A stretch of 64,000 bases of DNA from Liquidambar formosana (taxonomy: Eukaryota > Streptophyta > Magnoliopsida > Saxifragales > Altingiaceae): NCBI GenBank assembly GCA_039720395.1, contig CM077832.1:27143763-27207762 (forward strand). Direction: 5' to 3'. The translations under genes were made by a program, and so were the position numbers. Shown here in pieces: positions 35,339 through 46,963 of this stretch; the stretch's first letter is position 1, and each line of letters opens with the position of its first letter. The notes below the pieces were generated by a model. It ran no database searches, had not been told where the DNA came from, and saw only the letters and a program-made list of their open reading frames with translations.

Positions 35339-37060
35339 AACTGTGAACCCCAGAAATTGGGCCCACGAGGGATTGAGAAGAGAGAATGTGGGTTTTGAAA
35401 ACAAAAAAGGAGTCGCCACCTTATTTTTTAAAGGAAACAAGGAAAACCCTAAAAGTAGTTTATTTTAGGAAGACAATTTGAATGACTCCATAAAAAAGGA
35501 AAGGCAAAAACCAATCTTTTGGAAACCAAAGAAATCGGGGATTCAGAGGCTAAGTTATGACATGGGAAGGTTCTAGGCAAAGCCTATAGGCACCCATGTC
35601 ACCCTTTCGGTCTCTCAATTCATTTGGGCTAAATCAAGATCTTTTCCATACAAAAATCAGCAAGTATATCATCACAAGGATTGCATGCATATCATATATT
35701 TCATTCATCCATCCATGCATAACAAACAAATAAAACAGAAAATAAAAAAAAAAAGAAAAGAAAACAAAAAGAAGCCTAGGATGCTTGGATCCTAGAACGG
35801 ACTTGAGCCTCACGAAGAGCTCCTACGTACCATGCAGCGAAATACATGGATCAAAGTCCACGTAGTTCGATTAGAACTAGGGCTAAGTCCTAATATAAAC
35901 CTATGGTAAAAACCCTAGGTTTCCTTATTTGATCAAAAGAATTGAATTTGATAGAAAGTTTGATTTTAGAAAGAACTCCACAAAATGGAAACTTTAATAA
36001 AAACCAGAATTTTATTTGTGAAGGAAACCTCTAATTAAACCATAGGATCATATTAAAAATTAACCCTAGATAGGGAGAAGAGAAAGGATAAGGAAGAGAG
36101 GTGAATTAGGGCACCTTCACACCTGCTTACCTGAGCGCAATTACTCCAAGCATTAGCCATTTCAGACATTGGCAGCCCTATTTGCCATAGGACAATTACC
36201 ACACCTATTTGCACCCTTACAAGTGCTCAAAACCATGCAAATACAATGATATGCAAATCTGGACAGAATAGTATTATGGCCTAAAGTCATCTACTAAGCA
36301 TGCTAATAGCAAAAACAGCAAACTTTCATAAGCCCTAACACAATCCTAGAACCATACCAAGCATAAAAACCCTAAAACATACTAACATGCATGCAAAAAT
36401 ATCATATTTACTCCATATGAAAAACATATACAGCAAACAGGAAGAAAAACCAATAAAAAGACCTACTTTATCATGCTGTATGAAAACTAACATAAAACAA
36501 GGACTCTAACACCCTAAACTCACAAATATGCTTAAAAACATACAAAACAAACTTCACACATACTAAAATAAACCTAAACAGAACCTAAACCATGCATATT
36601 AATTAACTAAAGCAATAAAACATGACAATAATCCTAAGACTAACATGCAATAACACTAATCCTAGCATAAGGACAACAGGAGCACAAGAATCACACCTAT
36701 GCTTAAAAACCTAAAGGACAGCCCTAAACCATGCTAAAATTATGATAAACAGTAGATATTCCATGTATATTAACTAGCTAGAGTGTTAATACATGATAAA
36801 AAAGCTACCTTTAACATGCAATAGGCCTATCCTATATGAAAACCCATATTCAGCATAAGAAGGAGTAAGGCATACCTTAGGAAGAGGCTTCCTTGCTGCT
36901 GTAGAGACTCTCTCTTCCTCTTATGGATGACTTGAACCAATGTTCTCCAAGGCTACAGCAAGAACTCTAGCTCTCCTTCAAGTCCCTCTCTCTTATTCTC
37001 TCTCTAACACTTAGGTTTTTAGGCATAAAGTGGCTCCCCTTGTGCTGAAGCATAGGGGGG

Positions 37061-37068
37061 TATTTATA
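37061..37068 (-). promoter_or_regulatory. TATA box of the 5' LTR of element A
   Basis: TATAAATA on the minus strand in the context CTCTATAAATACCCC. It is about 200 bp downstream of the palindrome in the direction of transcription and is the likely gag-pol promoter. Confidence 0.7.
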
Positions 37069-37266
37069 GAGTTTCATTAGGATTAACCAATGGCTAGGAT
37101 TAAAACCCTAAAAATTAATCCAAGGGCTATTAGAGACCCCCTTGGGGCTTAAGTAACTCAGAAGTTACCAAAAATTAGAAGGAAACCCGTCCAAAAGAGC
37201 CCTGGTACGTCAAAATAGGCAAGAGTCCGCTTCAGCAAGGAATCATAGTGAAAATAGGAAAGTAGT

Positions 37267-37346
37267 CTCGGGTGACCACCCAAGGCTGGGCGGCTAGCCA
37301 CCTGGGCCCAGGCGGCGAGCCGCCCAGGCTTGGGTGGTCACCCGAG
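37267..37346. promoter_or_regulatory. 80-bp near-palindrome, copy in the 5' LTR of A
   Basis: It is identical to copy 1 except for a few bases, for example GGCGGCGAGCC in place of GGCGGCTAGCC. It lies upstream of the gag-pol TATA box. Confidence 0.9.
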
Positions 37347-38058
37347 CCCACTTCTGATTTTTCTCCTATTTTGCCTCCTTTCCCTTCTAGAAGTGTTTCA
37401 GGGGGCAAATTAACTCCGATTTTGATGAAACAAAAGCCAAAACGACCGTGTTTCAATGAAGAATATGTTTTTGAACATTTGAGGGTGAAAACCACTAACC
37501 ATGGGGGCATCGTTAGGTTTGAACAAGGCGGTTAACCACTATGCTCTACCTTTGCTAAGCATAGGCATGCACATAGGGTCAAACCAAACACTTTCCATAT
37601 CAAAATTGAACTTCATAAAACACTTTTGGGGGTAAAATGATGACTAATGAAAGTCAATTTGAAAAGATTTGGTTGGTAATTGTGAGTCAATTAGAGCTAA
37701 CCCAAAGAAGGGTCAATTAACCAATCTTAAACTACATCGAGCCATTTTAATCCCAAGCCATTAATTTATCAAATTGAACCTAGAAATACCTCCTATGCAT
37801 CCATATGAACTCCAATTGACAATTTGGAGATCATTCCAAGGTCAAATGAAAATTTTAGGACTTAAAAGACAATTATGCCCCTCAAGTCACAAAAGCTCTT
37901 ATTATCCCTCAAGATCAACACCGGTTTGAACCAAAATTCATATCCATTGTCCTTGTGACTCTAGAAACCTAATGCAAGTGACTAGACTCAAAAACAAAAC
38001 AAAAAACATGCATGAAATGATGAGCCCTAGTAAGGTGATGCAAAAATGGGGTGTGACA

Positions 38059-38690
38059 CACGCAAACCATCCGCTTTTTACCTTGACTCACGAGAGTCAC
38101 TCTAAGCTTATATAGCTTGTTCACACCTCCCGTTTGGTTCCTGTGAACCATTCGCTCCCTATTTCGACTCACGAGAGTCATTCCAAGCTTATGTAGCTTG
38201 TTCACACCCTCGTTTAGTTCACGCGAACCATCTGCTTTCTATCTCGACTCACGAGAGTTATTCCAAGCTTATGTAGCTTGTCGACACCTCCCGTTTGGTT
38301 CCCGCAAACCATTCCCTTCCTATCTCGACTCACGAAAGTCATTCCAAGCTTATGTAGCTTGTTCACACCTCCCGTTTGGTTCCCGTGAACCATTCGCTTC
38401 CTATCTCGACTCATGAGAGTCGTTCCAAGCTTACTTAAGCTTTTCTACATTCCTAAGTGGTTCACATAAACCATTTACAGTCATTCCAAGCTTACCTAAG
38501 CTTTTCTACATCCCTAAATGGTTCACATGAACCATTTATAGCCATTTTTAAGCTTACCTAAGTTTCTTACACCCCTAAGTGGTTCACGTGAACCATTTAC
38601 CTCCTATCCTCGCTCATAAGAGCCATCCTAAGCTCACGCAAGCTTTCCACATCTCTAAATGACTCGCGTAAACCCTTTTTGCACCTTATC
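38059..38690. repeat. 80-bp hairpin satellite of element B, right part
   Basis: This continues the array at 3917-4177 after element A. CGTTTGGTTC-like starts lie at about 38131, 38211, 38292 and 38372 (80-bp period). After about 38440 the units shorten and diverge, but keep GGTTC/GAACC and AAGCTT/AAGCTT inverted repeats. Confidence 0.9.
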
Positions 38691-39957
38691 TACAACCCTT
38701 CTCTCCACTTTTGAGAGTCAATGAACGACACAGTTTGCTCCCAAACCTTTCTCTCCACTTCGAAGAGTCGATGAGTGACAAAATTCGCTCCCAAAACCCT
38801 TCTCTCCACTTCCGAGAGTCGATGAACAACACAGTTCGCTCCCAAACCCTTCTCTCCCTTTCCGAGAGTCTATGAATGACACAGTTCGCTCCCAAACCCT
38901 TCTCTCCACTTCCGAGAGTCGATGAGTGACATAGTTCGCTCCCAAACCCTTCTCTCCACTTCCGAGAGTCGATGAGTGACAAAATTCACTCCCAAACCCT
39001 TCTCTCCCCTTCCAAGAGTCGATGAGTGACAAAGTTCACTCCCAAACCCTTCCCTCTCCTTCCGAGAGTCGATGAGTGACAAAGTTCACTCCCAAGCCCT
39101 TCTCTCTCCTTCCGAGAGTCGATGAACGACACAATTCGCTCCCAAACCCTTCTCTCCACTTCCGAGAGTCGATGAGTGACAAAGTTCGCTCCTAAACCCT
39201 TCTCTCCACTTCCGAAAGTCGATGAGTGACAAAGTTCACTCCCAAACCCTTCTCTCTCCTTCCGAGAGTCGATGAGTGACAAAGTTCGCTCCCAAAACCC
39301 TTCTCTCCACTTCGGAGAGTCAATGAACAACACAGTTCACTCCCAAACCCTTCTCTTCACTTTCGAGAGTCGATGAGTGACACAGTTCACACCCAAACCC
39401 TTCTCTCCATTTCCGAGAGTCGATGAGTGACAAAGTTCACTCCCAAACCCTTCTTTCCCCTTCTGAGAGTCGATGAACGACACAGTTCGCTCCCACACCC
39501 TTCTCTCCCCTTTCGAAAGTCGATAAGTGACAAAGTTCACTTCCAAACCCTTCTCTCCACTTCCGAGAGTCGACGAGTGACAAAGTTCACTCCCAAACCC
39601 TTCTTTCCCCTTCTGAGAGTCGATGAACGACACAGTTCACTCCCAAACCCTTCTCTCCACTTTCGAGAGTCAATGAGTGACACAGTTCACTCCTAAACCC
39701 TTCTGTCCACTTCCGAGAGTCGATAAACGACACTGTTCACTCCTTTAATCCTTTTCTCCACTTCCAAGAGTCGATGAGTAACAAAGTTCACTCCCAAACC
39801 CTTCTCTCCACTTTCGAGAGTCGATGAATGACACAGTTTGCTCCCAAACCCTTTTCTCCACTTCCGAGAGTCAATGGGTGACACTGTTCACTCCCAAACT
39901 CCGTTCCTCAAACTAAAAGAACCGACGAGTGACCTAGTTCACTCCATAACCCTTACC
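38691..39957. repeat. 50-bp satellite in the 3' region of element B
   Basis: About 24 units of 49-52 bp carry CCCAAACCCTTCTCTCC, then CGAGAGTCGATGAGTGAC. Inverted repeats within the unit are CTCTC/GAGAG around CACTTCC, and AGTGA/TCACT around CAAAGT. Overlapping short minus-strand ORFs with a repeated SSTLGSGEKGLG-like peptide are translations of the repeat. Confidence 0.93.
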
Positions 39958-41614
39958 TGTTAGGATTATGCCCTAGAGCCAATCATAGAGATGATTGTCT
40001 AGGGATTAGGAACAATCATTTGATTTCATTTATGTATGTCACATTTATTATTGATTTAATAAAAGGGCTTATTCTATTATGTTTATATGCATCATTTATA
40101 TTTACATAATATGTCCATGGAGTTAGAGTTGAGAATATGGAATTACAAAGAGTTGTAATTTTGAGACTATAGATATATCTCTGTACTAAACTCCTAAAGC
40201 ATTCCTAGTTGAAGGTTCACTATGATGGACAGTAATGAACCATAGGACTAGCACTTGTTAGGTTAACTCTATAGGAGGATAGCTAGTCTCAAGCTATTTG
40301 TGTGGAGACACTACAACCAACAAGTGGGTGCCTATTATGAGAATAGGTACACTGAATGTGACCAAAGATATGAGATAAACTGAATGGAGTTTTATCCTGC
40401 CTGTCAATCAGTTTCTCATTGTTATAGTGGTACAAGTAATCCTTAGACCTGAGACACCATAGTTGCCTTATGCATGTAGCTTTAGAAGTTTGATAACACT
40501 AAGTGCAGATCCTATTCAGGGGTCTGCAAAGGTGTTCATTGGCCCTACTGCTATGTATATGAAGGCATGTGAGTGATCAACAAGGGATCCATCACTCTCA
40601 GGAAAAAGAGAGAGAATGTCTCATATAGCATTCATAATATAACTCATTAAATCCATGGCCATGGTAGGATGAATATGAAAAGAGTTTCATGAGTTCATCA
40701 ATGAGTTGATATCTATGAATGAGTATAAAGTAATTGAACTAGGGACTTGACAGACTTCCATGTCCTATTAGTTCAATTGGAGACATTGTGTTGAAGGAAG
40801 GATGCAATTGTAACCTATAAACTATAACAGAAGGGTTCTTTGTAAATGACTATTCACCTCATTAAGGACCACACCATGAGCCATATGCTAGGTGTTACTC
40901 ATGGTTAGTAGAAGCCCTAATTGATATAAGTGAGTTATAATCAATTAGGGAATTGGAAGGAGTTCCAATTAGACCCTAAATGGAAAGAATTCCATTGTGC
41001 ACACCTCGTGCTATTCCTACTACTTAATGATGTGAACCCAATGGGTCACACACTGATCATGCAAGAAGGGCTTTAAAGTCTATGAGAGAAAGGGTTTTAG
41101 TGAATAAAGAATAGTTCTTTATAGGCCTATTTGTATTTGATACAAATAATAGGGGTTAATGTGCAATTAAGTGTAATTACACATAACCCTATTAGGGTTT
41201 CTTCCCCATGGCCAGCCCCCTTTAGTGGGCTGCCTATATAAGTCACACTTATGTGTGACATGGAATAATAGGCTTGCACAATAACCCTAGCCGTCCAGCC
41301 CTTTGGAGGCTCTCTTCTCTCTCTCTCTCTTCTCCACCTCTAGCAACAACAAGGAAGAAGAAAGAAAGGACTTGAAGCTCTAGCTAGGTGTGGATACCGT
41401 TGGAGGCAGCACACTTGGGCTGCTCATTCACCGCTGTCCGGAATCAAAGCTTGGAGCAAAAAGGAGAAGACAAAAATTCTGTAAGTGTTCTAACCCTCTT
41501 TGTAGTTAGGGTTTGATTTTGTGTTATGCATAGTTAGATTCATGGGATTGGGAATCGTAGGAAAAATTTTTATATTCCGCACTTCTATTTTTCCCTCTTG
41601 TTCGATTCCCAACA
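39958..41614 (+). mobile_element. Solo LTR, TSD TTACC
   Basis: This 1657-bp LTR, TGTTAGG ... CCCAACA, is flanked by TTACC at 39953-39957 and 41615-41619. It is of the first LTR subfamily and interrupts the 3' region of element B. Confidence 0.95.
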
Positions 41615-42000
41615 TTACCTTGACTCACGAGAACTACAGGGTGATCGAGCTCACTCTATAACACCTACCTCAGCTCATGCGAGCCACTCCCAGCTCACCC
41701 GAGTTTTTCTATAACTCTAGAAAGGTTCACAGGAACCATTTACACTCTTACACCACTTACGGAAGCAGTTGCGCGCGCGCAATAATCTTTTACAACCCCG
41801 GATGGTTCACAAGAGCCATTCACATACCCATCTCAACTCATAGGGGTCACTCCAAGCTGGTATAGCTTAGTCACGACCCTATCTCGACCTTTGAGGGCCA
41901 CTATGGGCTCACACGAGTTCTCTATGCCCTATCTTGACCCTCGAGGGTCACCATAAGCCAACATTGGCATTCCAAGCTCTATTTCCAAAGCCACAAGGCT
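41615..42000. repeat. Degenerate hairpin repeats of element B
   Basis: Diverged units keep short inverted repeats such as GCTC/GAGC around ATGC, GGTTC/GAACC around ACAG, and GACCCTCGAGGGTC. A GCGCGCGC run lies near 41772. Confidence 0.65.
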
Positions 42001-44865
42001 AACCCAAGCCCCTATTAAGTTCCTAAACATCCTAGATAGCTTCACAATGCTAAGTAAGGGTGTATGAAACTTACCATGGCCCCGTGCCTATCCCATGAGA
42101 CTAGTTCAAGCTATCGGTAGCTTCCTAAGGGTCTAATCGACTCATTTAGGCTAGTCTTGACTCCTAGACTTGTCTCAAACTCATAATGCACCAAGGATGC
42201 TCATAAGAACCGGGCCAAGTCCTACTTTCATTGAAGTGGAGGTTATTGCACCATTTCCTATCCTAACCCAACCCTCAAACTCATTGCAGATTTTGAATAC
42301 AATCCATCGATTGTTCTCTAAACAAAACAGACTCAAAGATGACATCAAACAACCCACGGGCACCCAAAACACTTGCCCACTCCCCACGAGTAAACACAAC
42401 TCAATCTCAAAAACGCAACTCAATCTCAAAAACACAATGCACTCAAACCATCCTTAAACCAAATCCCTAGTGGAGAAAGGTGTCGCATAGGCTACTCAAG
42501 GATCCTAGACCCGTTTCCCAATGGAACCTATCCATTAACACCTCAAATCCATGGCAAGACACAACTAAGTCAGTGTGCCTAGCATCTTGCATCCCCAGTG
42601 GAACCAAGTAGCCACTTGACCCTACCTGTAAGACGCAGGCCACCCATCCACAATAAAGGCGACAATGCCCACTTATAAAGACCTAAGCTACCTCAAGTGA
42701 GGATAGCTATGCCAACCAACCTAGCGGACAACAAACCCACGCGATAAAATCACCCATTGACGCCCGTAAAACAACCCAACCAAACTCACCAAACTAATCC
42801 CTAGTGGAGTGAAGTGGCTTACCTAACTAAGAAAACCCAACACCCATGCTCACAAAAAAAAAAAAAAAAAAAAAAAAAAACATCCCTTGACGAATGCAAT
42901 TTCGACAAAAAAAAAACAACAAACGAGCAACAACGCAATGAAATCACGAAGAAAAACAACCCCATTCCAACACAAAAGAAAACCCAAAACCCCACGAGCT
43001 TAATCCCTAGCGGAGCACGGACAAGCCATTGTTCTTCCTCCACACAACACTTGTCTCTCATATGGGTCAAAAAAAATACATACACGCACACGATGCCTAC
43101 ACAAGCTGATTTGCTCACCCCACTAGAACAGGCTGCCAACGCTCACAAACAAGCCTAAATTCCACTCAAACAGGCTGGCCACCGATACTCGTGACAATTC
43201 AAACACCATCATCAAATGAAAAACTGTTTAAACCCAACTTACTCTACACAAAGCCAACATCAACGCTACCCAAATCAAAAAGACAACCCATTTGTCCACA
43301 ATGAGCACATTTCAGCAAATTCCAATAAAAATGGGCAAAACACCACTGTCTCGACTCGAAATTCATTCAAACCCAAACCTAGGTGCTTACCTAGTAGCCC
43401 AACACTTTCAAAGCTGTCCAAGAACATTCAAGCCATGCCTAAAGGCAATCGAAAAGCATCCAAAGGTCGAAAGTGACCAAAACAATGGGAAAAGGGCAAC
43501 TTCCTACCAAAAACAAACCTAAACCCGCACCCTAGGTACACACCTAGCCTTCCTACCTTTCCTAAACTTGTCCAAACACTCAAGCAAGCCCAAGTGCAAC
43601 CGAAGCCTAGCCCAAAGCCAACTGGCAGTCCAAGCCATTGCCAAACCTCGACAAAATCTCCCAACATCCCATCAAACCACAAACCTAAAACAGTACACCC
43701 ACTGCCCTCGAGTGATCCAATTAACCCAAAATTTGCCCAAGTGCTTCCAAACGATTCTAAAAACAATAACCAACCCATAGCCAATAAAAGCCCGATGAAA
43801 GAAAAATAAAACACGCAATAAAACAAGAAAATACATCGATTCAAACCCATTCTAACTCAGAAACCAAATGAAAGATGAACAAAAACTCAATCCAAGTACT
43901 GAGGTCTATCCCTGTACATCCAAACATACTCCAAGAACAAAGACAAAAATCCACGAGTACAAAACTCACAATAAAACACCCAAAATCAAATCAGAACCAT
44001 ACCCATTTCGAAAAAAAACATACCCACAGTGCATATGCGAGGTCAAACCCAATCCAAAAATCATAAACAAGCATCTAAACATAATCCAGAAATAATGACC
44101 AACATATACGAACGCAGAATTTGCTAAACAGAAAAAACAAACAAGAACAAACAACAAAAAACCCACTGCCAAACATCCCCCATTATCAAAACCCAAACCA
44201 AGACTACCCCCATGCATTTACCAAGTTTCACATGCCTAAAACTAATAAGAAACACAACATAATCATGCTAAAACTGAAACAAAGACTCAAGAAAATCAGA
44301 ACTTGAACTTATCGAAGTCAAATGTGAAAAACCCCAGAAGCCTCGATCGAATCTTCAAAGAATCCTCCTAATCGAAAACACAGGTCCCAAATATCGTCTA
44401 GAAGCAGTCCCAAGTGATTCCTAGTGATTGGTAGACGAGAAAATGCAGGAAAGAGTTGGAAAAACGGTGCAATGGCCTCCTAACCCGCGCAACGCTTCAG
44501 CTTTGAATCGTGACAGTTCACACCTGCCATGCCAGCATGACATTTAATGAGAATCCCAAAATGCCAATTTTGCCCCCCGCTTCCTATAAGCACTTGTCCT
44601 GGCCCCTCAAGACGCGCCAAGCCGCGTCTAGGCCAGCTCATCCATGGCCATCGGTTCGCAAAAACCCTAAACTATGAAAAGGTTTGCAAAAACCTTAAAA
44701 CTAAAGAAATGACAAAATTGCCCCTATTTTACCCAAATGCACATTTGAGTTCCTTGCGGCACGCCAAGCTGTGCCAGGCCTAACTCGTGCTTACCATCAT
44801 CCGTCGTCACCCTGACAAAACGCGTCATATAGTTTTTGTCATGGTTCTCCCAAGGAGAACCTGAC
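42001..44865 (+). other. Non-coding A/C-rich 3' region of element B
   Basis: I see no credible gene. The + strand is strongly rich in A and C and poor in G and T from about 42100 to 44300, which produces long chance frames on both strands. An A run of about 27 is at 42854-42880. The motif AATCCCTAGYGGAG occurs at 42462, 42796 and 43001. Confidence 0.6.
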
Positions 44866-44878
44866 AAAGAGGGGCAAT
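44866..44878 (+). other. Polypurine tract of element B
   Basis: AAAGAGGGGCAAT stands immediately before TGTAGACACCC. This is the usual arrangement at the 3' LTR of plant Ty3/gypsy elements. Confidence 0.75.
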
Positions 44879-45059
44879 TGTAGACACCCAAATTTTGTCG
44901 GGCCGCTTTCGGACAAAATTGATTAACCCGTCAGCAGTACAATTAGGTTGGACACGCTCTGTACCTAACTTCATTCATCCTGTCTTACCCACTAGGACAA
45001 AGGCTTTCCCCGATTCAACCCTCGGCATTTGAGGCCCAAGAGCCAGGAACGGGCACGAT

Positions 45060-46500
45060 ACCCGAAAACCCAGAATCGAACCCCTAAATTACCACTAGGT
45101 AGTTCGATCTCCAACAATCTTTGATCCTACGGTCAATTTCACCGTAGGATCTTCAATTCAACATCCCTAGAGCGGTCTAGGATCATTTAATTGAGGATCA
45201 GACGGCACAACCCTCCGATCCCCAATTTACCCCGAATCGAACCCTTAAATCACCACTAGGTAGTTCGATCCCCAACAATCTTTGATCCAACGATCAATTC
45301 AACCGTAGGATCTTCAATTCAATATCCCTAGAGCGGTCTAGGACCATTTGATTGGGAATCAGAAGACACGAGCCCTCCGATCCCCAATTTCCCCCAAATC
45401 GAACCCCTAAATCGGTACTAGGTGGTTCAATCTCCAACAATCCTTGATCCGACAGTCAATTCCACCGTAGGATATTCAATTCCATATCCCTAGAGCGGTC
45501 TAGGACCATTTAATCGGGAATCAAAAGGCACGAGCCCTCTAATCCCCAATTTACCCCCAATCGATCCCCTAAATCGGCACTAGGTGGTTCAATCTCAACC
45601 AATCCTTGATCTGACGATCAATTCCACCATAGGATCTTCAATTCCATATCCCTAGAGCAGTCTCGGACCATTTAATTGGGAATCAGAGGGCACGAGCCCT
45701 CCAATCCACAATTTACCGCCAATCGAACCCCTAAATCGGTACTAGGTGGTTCGATCCCCGACAATCTTTGATCCAACGGTCAATTCAACCGTAGGATCTT
45801 CAATTCAACATCTCTAGAGCAGTCTAGGATCATTTAATTGGGAATCAAAAGGCACGAGCCCTCTAATCTGTAATTTACCCCCAATCGAACCCCTAAATCG
45901 GTACTAGGTGGTTTGATCTCCAACAATCTTTGATCCAACGGTCAATTCAACCGTAGGATCTTCAATTCAACATCCCTAGAGTGGTCTAGGACCATTTGAT
46001 TGAGGATTAGAGGGCACGAGCCCTTCGATCCCTAATTTACCCCGAATCGAACCCCTAAATCGGTACTAGGCGGTTCGATCTCCAAAAATCTTCGATCCCA
46101 CGGTCAATTCCATTGTAGGAACTTCAATTCAACATCCTTAGAGCGGTCTAGGATCATTTAATTGAGGATCAAAGGGTACAAGCCCTCCGATCCCCAATTT
46201 ACCCCAAATTGAACCCCTAAATCTACATTAGGTGGTTCAATTCCTAACAATCTTTGCTCCGATGGTCAATTCAACCATAGGATCTTCAATTCAATATCCC
46301 TAGAGCGGTCTAGGACCATTTGATTGGAAATCAGAAGGCACAAGCCCTATGATCCCCAAATCGCCCAAAATTAAACCCTTGATGCAACTTTAGGTGGTTC
46401 AATTCCTCACAATTTCTCATCTAATGGCCAAACCGACCATTGGATCTTCAATTCAACCCCTCAAGATCAATACAGGACCATTTGATTGAAGATCGGGCCT
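45060..46500. repeat. 162-bp tandem repeats in the U3 part of LTR B
   Basis: About nine units of 161-162 bp run from AATCGAACCCCTAAATCG to GGCACGAGCCCTCCGATCC. Each holds an inverted repeat of about 10-11 bp (GATCCTACGGT/ACCGTAGGATC in the first unit) and CTAGA/TCTAG around GCGG. The last units are diverged. Confidence 0.92.
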
Positions 46501-46963
46501 CATTCGGCTCACAATCAACAAAACCCTAATTGCAGAGCCCTACGAGCATCATGCTCGCATCCGGGCCATTCAATCCCACCTTAGAGGGTGCACCACTCTT
46601 TGGTCCCAAACTAAGTTTAGGGACCCAAAGTTTCAATCCCCATTCAAGATCAACGGTCGGATTTCACCCGGTCGTCAATCGAATGCGATCGCGCGATCGT
46701 ACGGCCCCATAGTAGGGTGGACCACCACTATAGGCCTACCTCAACGGCCCCACACCTTCTAGAAGGGCACACTGCCCAAAAACATAAGTTCCCATATGTG
46801 ATGATGAGAAATCATCACAAATGTGGGATAAGTGTGCCCACGCTGGCCAAACCAGCTTGAGGAGATCTTATTTTCGGCTCTACAGTATCCTGCAACCCCC
46901 TGCAGCCGAAATCTAACTACCTGATGGGACATGAGTCCACGCTGGCCAGGCCAGTGTTACTCA

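Larger units (their letters stand above)
4178..38058 (-). mobile_element. Element A: complete Tat-lineage Ty3/gypsy retrotransposon
   Basis: Two long direct repeats (4178-6962 and 35342-38058) bound the element and it is flanked by CACGC on both sides (4173-4177, 38059-38063). The minus strand reads 5' LTR, tRNA-Arg primer site, gag, aspartic protease, G-patch-like stretch, RT, RNase H, archaeal-type RNase H, integrase, a very long 3' region and the 3' LTR. The second RNase H before integrase is the hallmark of the Tat lineage. There is no ORF1 between primer site and gag, unlike typical Ogre, so a Retand-like or other Tat clade fits better. Without the nested Copia element and solo LTR it is about 22.5 kb. 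The two LTRs are roughly 99% identical by eye apart from one 67-bp duplication. It is broken by two stops, one frameshift and the solo LTR. Confidence 0.95.
35342..38058 (-). repeat. 5' LTR of element A
   Basis: This 2717-bp LTR matches 4178-6962. On the minus strand it has the palindrome (37267-37346), then the TATA box (37061-37068), then an AG-rich leader. It would drive the gag-pol transcript. Confidence 0.95.

Noticed and set aside
38686..39884. Chain of minus-strand ORFs with a GSGEKGLG-like repeat
   Set aside because: These are by-products of the 50-bp satellite in all frames.
42819..43139. 106-codon minus-strand ORF containing a poly-Phe run
   Set aside because: It is caused by the poly-A tract and strand bias.
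43428..43850. 140-codon minus-strand ORF rich in Gly, Leu and Phe
   Set aside because: It lies opposite strongly A/C-rich sequence, where low stop density makes chance frames likely; no domain recognised.
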